A stretch of DNA of 64,000 bases from Pandoraea eparura (GTDB lineage Bacteria; Pseudomonadota; Gammaproteobacteria; Burkholderiales; Burkholderiaceae), in NCBI RefSeq assembly GCF_902459725.1, contig NZ_CABPSH010000002.1, positions 496,001-560,000 on the forward strand, in the 5' to 3' direction. Position 1 is the stretch's first letter. The number at the start of each line of letters is the position of its first letter. The notes beneath the pieces were generated by a model that saw only the letters and a list, made by a program, of their open reading frames with translations, was not told the DNA's origin and ran no database searches. The position numbers and the translations under genes are program-made. Positions 62,052 through 64,000 of this stretch are shown one piece after another.

Positions 62052-62451
62052 TTCGGCGTCGGCCGCCCGTCGCGGGTCACCGTAGCCGGAACCGAGGTTG
62101 CCAGACGCCGTTCAGCAAGTCGCAGTGAGCTTTTGCCTTACCTGAAGTCGTAGTCCGCAGTACTCATGCTGTATTCCGGCACAGATGTCATGGCCGGATA
62201 GAGAGTCATCCCTCCCCGCCGTTACGAGGCATCGCTCTCACGCGTTAGCGCCGTACCGCCGCCCACCTTTCGGGCGGCCAATTTCGCGCCCACAGCCTCG
62301 TATTGCCCTCGCATTGCATTCGCCTCTCCGACGCCCTTTATCGCGCGCCGTCGGATTACGCTCGCCCGCGTTATCGCGTGGGTGCTTTGGCATGCGCATC
62401 ACCCGCGCGGCATGCCCGATGTTTTGAACACGAGAAACAAAATTGTCAGAC
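62052..62451. other. 400-base region with no recognised feature
   Basis: Between the small membrane protein and the small RHH-like candidate. Only short frames without good starts, and no clear hairpin. Confidence 0.5.
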
Positions 62452-62697
62452 ATGAAGACCGCCCCAGAGCACATCACCCTCACCCTCACACTACATCCGA
62501 GCGATCTGAAGCAGCTCGATCTCGCATGCCAGCGCGTCGGGATGAATCGAGAGGATTTTTGCCGACTGGCCACGCATCTGGAAGGCGCGCGCGTGCTCAA
62601 CGGCGAGGGACTGGCCACGCTATCGCGCCCGTTCGGCTTCGCGGCCGCGCTGCCCGCCGTTCTTCGCGGCGCGCTATCCCGCCTCTGCCTGCGCTGA
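62452..62697 (+). CDS. Candidate small DNA-binding protein (ribbon-helix-helix-like)
   Basis: An 81-residue frame whose first part, ITLTLTLHPSDLKQLDLACQRVGMNREDFCRLATHLEGARVL, has a strand-then-two-helices pattern like ribbon-helix-helix (Arc/CopG) proteins. No antitoxin partner is evident next to it. The ribosome binding site is weak, so the call is uncertain; a TTG 9 bases earlier is another start. The 18-bp repeat begins about 45 bases after the stop. Confidence 0.45.
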   Translation: MKTAPEHITLTLTLHPSDLKQLDLACQRVGMNREDFCRLATHLEGARVLNGEGLATLSRPFGFAAALPAVLRGALSRLCLR

Positions 62698-63102
62698 TCA
62701 ACACATCGATCGACGCCAATGCCGGCGCGATTCGATGCGCTGATGGCACCTTCTGCGCCGATGTCGTCCCATGGGTTGATGTCGTTCCGTGCGCCGATGT
62801 CGTCTCGTACGTCGATGCCGTCCCGTGCGCCGATGTCGTCTCCTGCGCCAATGTCGTCTCCTGCGCCAATGTCGTCTCCTGCGCCAATGTCGTCTCCTGC
62901 GCCGATGTCGTCTCCTGCGCCGATGCCGCCGCATGGGCGGCCGTTGCTCCATGCGTTGGGAAGCGTCCGATAAATTTCGCGCTATAGCGGTCACCGACTC
63001 TGTATAGAGGCCCGCCTGTAACGCATGGGGAGGAAAGCGATATAACGTCGCAAGACGCGGGGGGATTGATTACGCTGTGTGACTCGTCAACGGAGTTCCG
63101 CC
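62698..63102. other. 405-base gap with 18-bp repeat and XRE promoter region
   Basis: Two thirds is the 18-bp repeat array; the rest (62940-63100) should hold the promoter of the XRE gene. No further gene is clear. Frames over the array encode simple hexapeptide repeats and are not called. Confidence 0.55.
62742..62939. repeat. 18-bp tandem repeat, 11 units
   Basis: Consensus GATGTCGTCTCCTGCGCC; units at 62832, 62850, 62868, 62886 and 62904 are nearly identical (G or A at the first base), the outer ones more diverged. Since 18 is 3 x 6, every reading frame over it is open and gives hexapeptide repeats (MSSPAP, for example), so open frames here are weak evidence of coding. Confidence 0.9.
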
Positions 63103-63930
63103 ATGCAAACGAATCCACTCGCGCTGTTCGGAGACCACCTGGCCGGTTTGCGCAAGGCGCGCGGCTGGTCGCAGGAGAAGCTGGCGCTCGAGAGCGGTCT
63201 GGCACGCTCGTATGTCAGCGGCATCGAGCGCGGCCGACGCAACGTCGCCCTCGTCAACATCTGCGTCCTGGCCGATACGCTCGGCGTGCCCACGTCCGAG
63301 ATGCTGCGTTTTGCGCAGTCAGCGCCCGGCGCCACGGACACTGCCGCGCTGTCTGATCGCACACCGCTGCCGCAGATCAGTCGTTCGCTGTGCCGTCTCG
63401 AAAACCGCGATCAGGTCTGGCTCGCCGAAATCGTTCGAAGCCTCAGCGCTCGCCTGAGCCAAGCAGCGCCACCCGCCGACACCGACGCTCATGGCAACCG
63501 GTGCGCGGCTTCGTCCGTCGCACACGGCAGTGCCTGTCGCGACGCGCGCGACCCGCGCCATCGGCATGGCCTGCACGATGGGCTCGGGACGCGCGACGAC
63601 CTCGACAATGCCGAAGATCCCAAGGACATCGATGACCTCGACGGCGCCGACACCCCGCCGTCCGCCCTCCCCACCCCCACCAGACGCCCGGCGACCGCCG
63701 CAGGGTTCGGCGCGGGCTTTCCCGCGCACCTCCAACTCGCCGCGCCTGGCGACGATGGCTACCGCATTGCCGACGGCACCGACACTGCCCACCTCGAGGC
63801 CCGCCGCCACGAACCGGGACACCCCCAATCGTCCCGCCAAGACACTTCCGTCGCGACGGCCAATCCGGCCCGAATCGACGCCATCACGCGCGAAGACTCG
63901 CGGCGTTTCCCCACCGGCGATGAAGAGTGA
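63103..63930 (+). CDS. XRE family transcriptional regulator with long disordered tail
   Basis: A 275-residue protein. Residues about 8-65 are an HTH_3/Cro domain: LFGDHLAGLRKARGWSQEKLALESGLARSYVSGIERGRRNVALVNICVLADTLGV. The rest (from about 85) is Asp/Ala/Pro/His-rich with repeats of DD and no recognised domain. It might be an effector-binding or low-complexity tail. CGGAG lies 7 bases ahead of ATG 63103. No operator was identified. Confidence 0.75.
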   Translation: MQTNPLALFGDHLAGLRKARGWSQEKLALESGLARSYVSGIERGRRNVALVNICVLADTLGVPTSEMLRFAQSAPGATDTAALSDRTPLPQISRSLCRLENRDQVWLAEIVRSLSARLSQAAPPADTDAHGNRCAASSVAHGSACRDARDPRHRHGLHDGLGTRDDLDNAEDPKDIDDLDGADTPPSALPTPTRRPATAAGFGAGFPAHLQLAAPGDDGYRIADGTDTAHLEARRHEPGHPQSSRQDTSVATANPARIDAITREDSRRFPTGDEE

Positions 63931-63962
63931 GCGATAGCGAGGTAATTGATTCTTAGGACATT

Positions 63963-63998
63963 GCGCAAAGTCCCCCTGGCATCACGGGGACGTTGCGC
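63963..63998. terminator. Hairpin at the right edge
   Basis: GCGCAAAGTCCCC pairs with GGGGACGTTGCGC with one mismatch. It starts 32 bases after the XRE stop; any U-run is cut off by the window end. Confidence 0.5.
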
Positions 63999-64000
63999 GA

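Noticed and set aside
62719-62973. 84-residue Met-Ser-Ser-Pro repeat protein
   Set aside because: The frame is open only because the 18-bp repeat is a codon multiple; all frames are open and there is no ribosome binding site.

Overview
The window is a strongly GC-rich bacterial chromosome segment with tightly packed, mostly housekeeping genes on both strands. Gene content and order point to a betaproteobacterium of the Burkholderiaceae, and Pandoraea is my best guess: PhaM, a DUF3567 gene, a DUF1840 gene, methionine synthase encoded by two adjacent genes, an HTH-less BirA next to CoaX, a porin of the Burkholderia type and a liu (leucine degradation) cluster. I see no rRNA, tRNA, insertion sequence, prophage or CRISPR array. 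The genus is an inference from gene content, not from a search.

Left part (1-15 kb). A leftward block holds a DD-carboxypeptidase, a D-amino acid transaminase and the DUF493 protein that normally precedes lipB. Next is a leftward Mce/Mla-type lipid transport operon (permease with a STAS-like N-terminus, ATPase, MlaD, auxiliary lipoprotein), continuing into VanZ, a thioredoxin-like [2Fe-2S] protein and an alpha/beta hydrolase. Divergent from it run birA, coaX and a SPOR-like gene. Asparaginase II and the RfaE2 nucleotidyltransferase overlap, and a di-iron ferritin-like gene follows.

Middle part (15-42 kb). Single genes and small groups: a chalcone-isomerase-like secreted protein, LysE exporter with a convergent AraC regulator, patatin lipase next to PhaM, enoyl-CoA hydratase, an orphan branched-chain-type periplasmic binding protein, FAA hydrolase, DUF3108, an enol-lactonase-like hydrolase, rhodanese, the two metH genes, MgtC, argS with a SPOR protein, DsbA, an SDR, a lipoprotein and an MHS-type transporter. 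Several end in clear hairpin terminators.

Right part (42-60 kb). This is the most coherent region. A MerR regulator of LiuR type sits beside a 30-bp perfect palindrome that fronts a thioesterase and isovaleryl-CoA dehydrogenase (liuA). AceK, carbonic anhydrase, a thiolase, an SDR, a GST-kappa/HCCA isomerase and YchJ follow, then methylcrotonyl-CoA carboxylase beta (liuB) and methylglutaconyl-CoA hydratase (liuC). The whole biotin operon bioAFDB is then placed between liuC and the biotin-carrying carboxylase subunit liuD, so cofactor synthesis is embedded in the cluster that needs the cofactor. Carbonic anhydrase could supply the bicarbonate for the same carboxylase.

Right end (60-64 kb). A porin is followed by about 1.7 kb of low gene density with two tandem-repeat arrays (16-bp and 18-bp units), two small candidate genes and an XRE regulator with a long disordered tail. 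A third array with a 13-bp unit lies at 40.5 kb. These repeats, the LiuR-type palindrome, and the nested liu/bio layout are the observations most worth checking. I found no clear case of a wholly new system.
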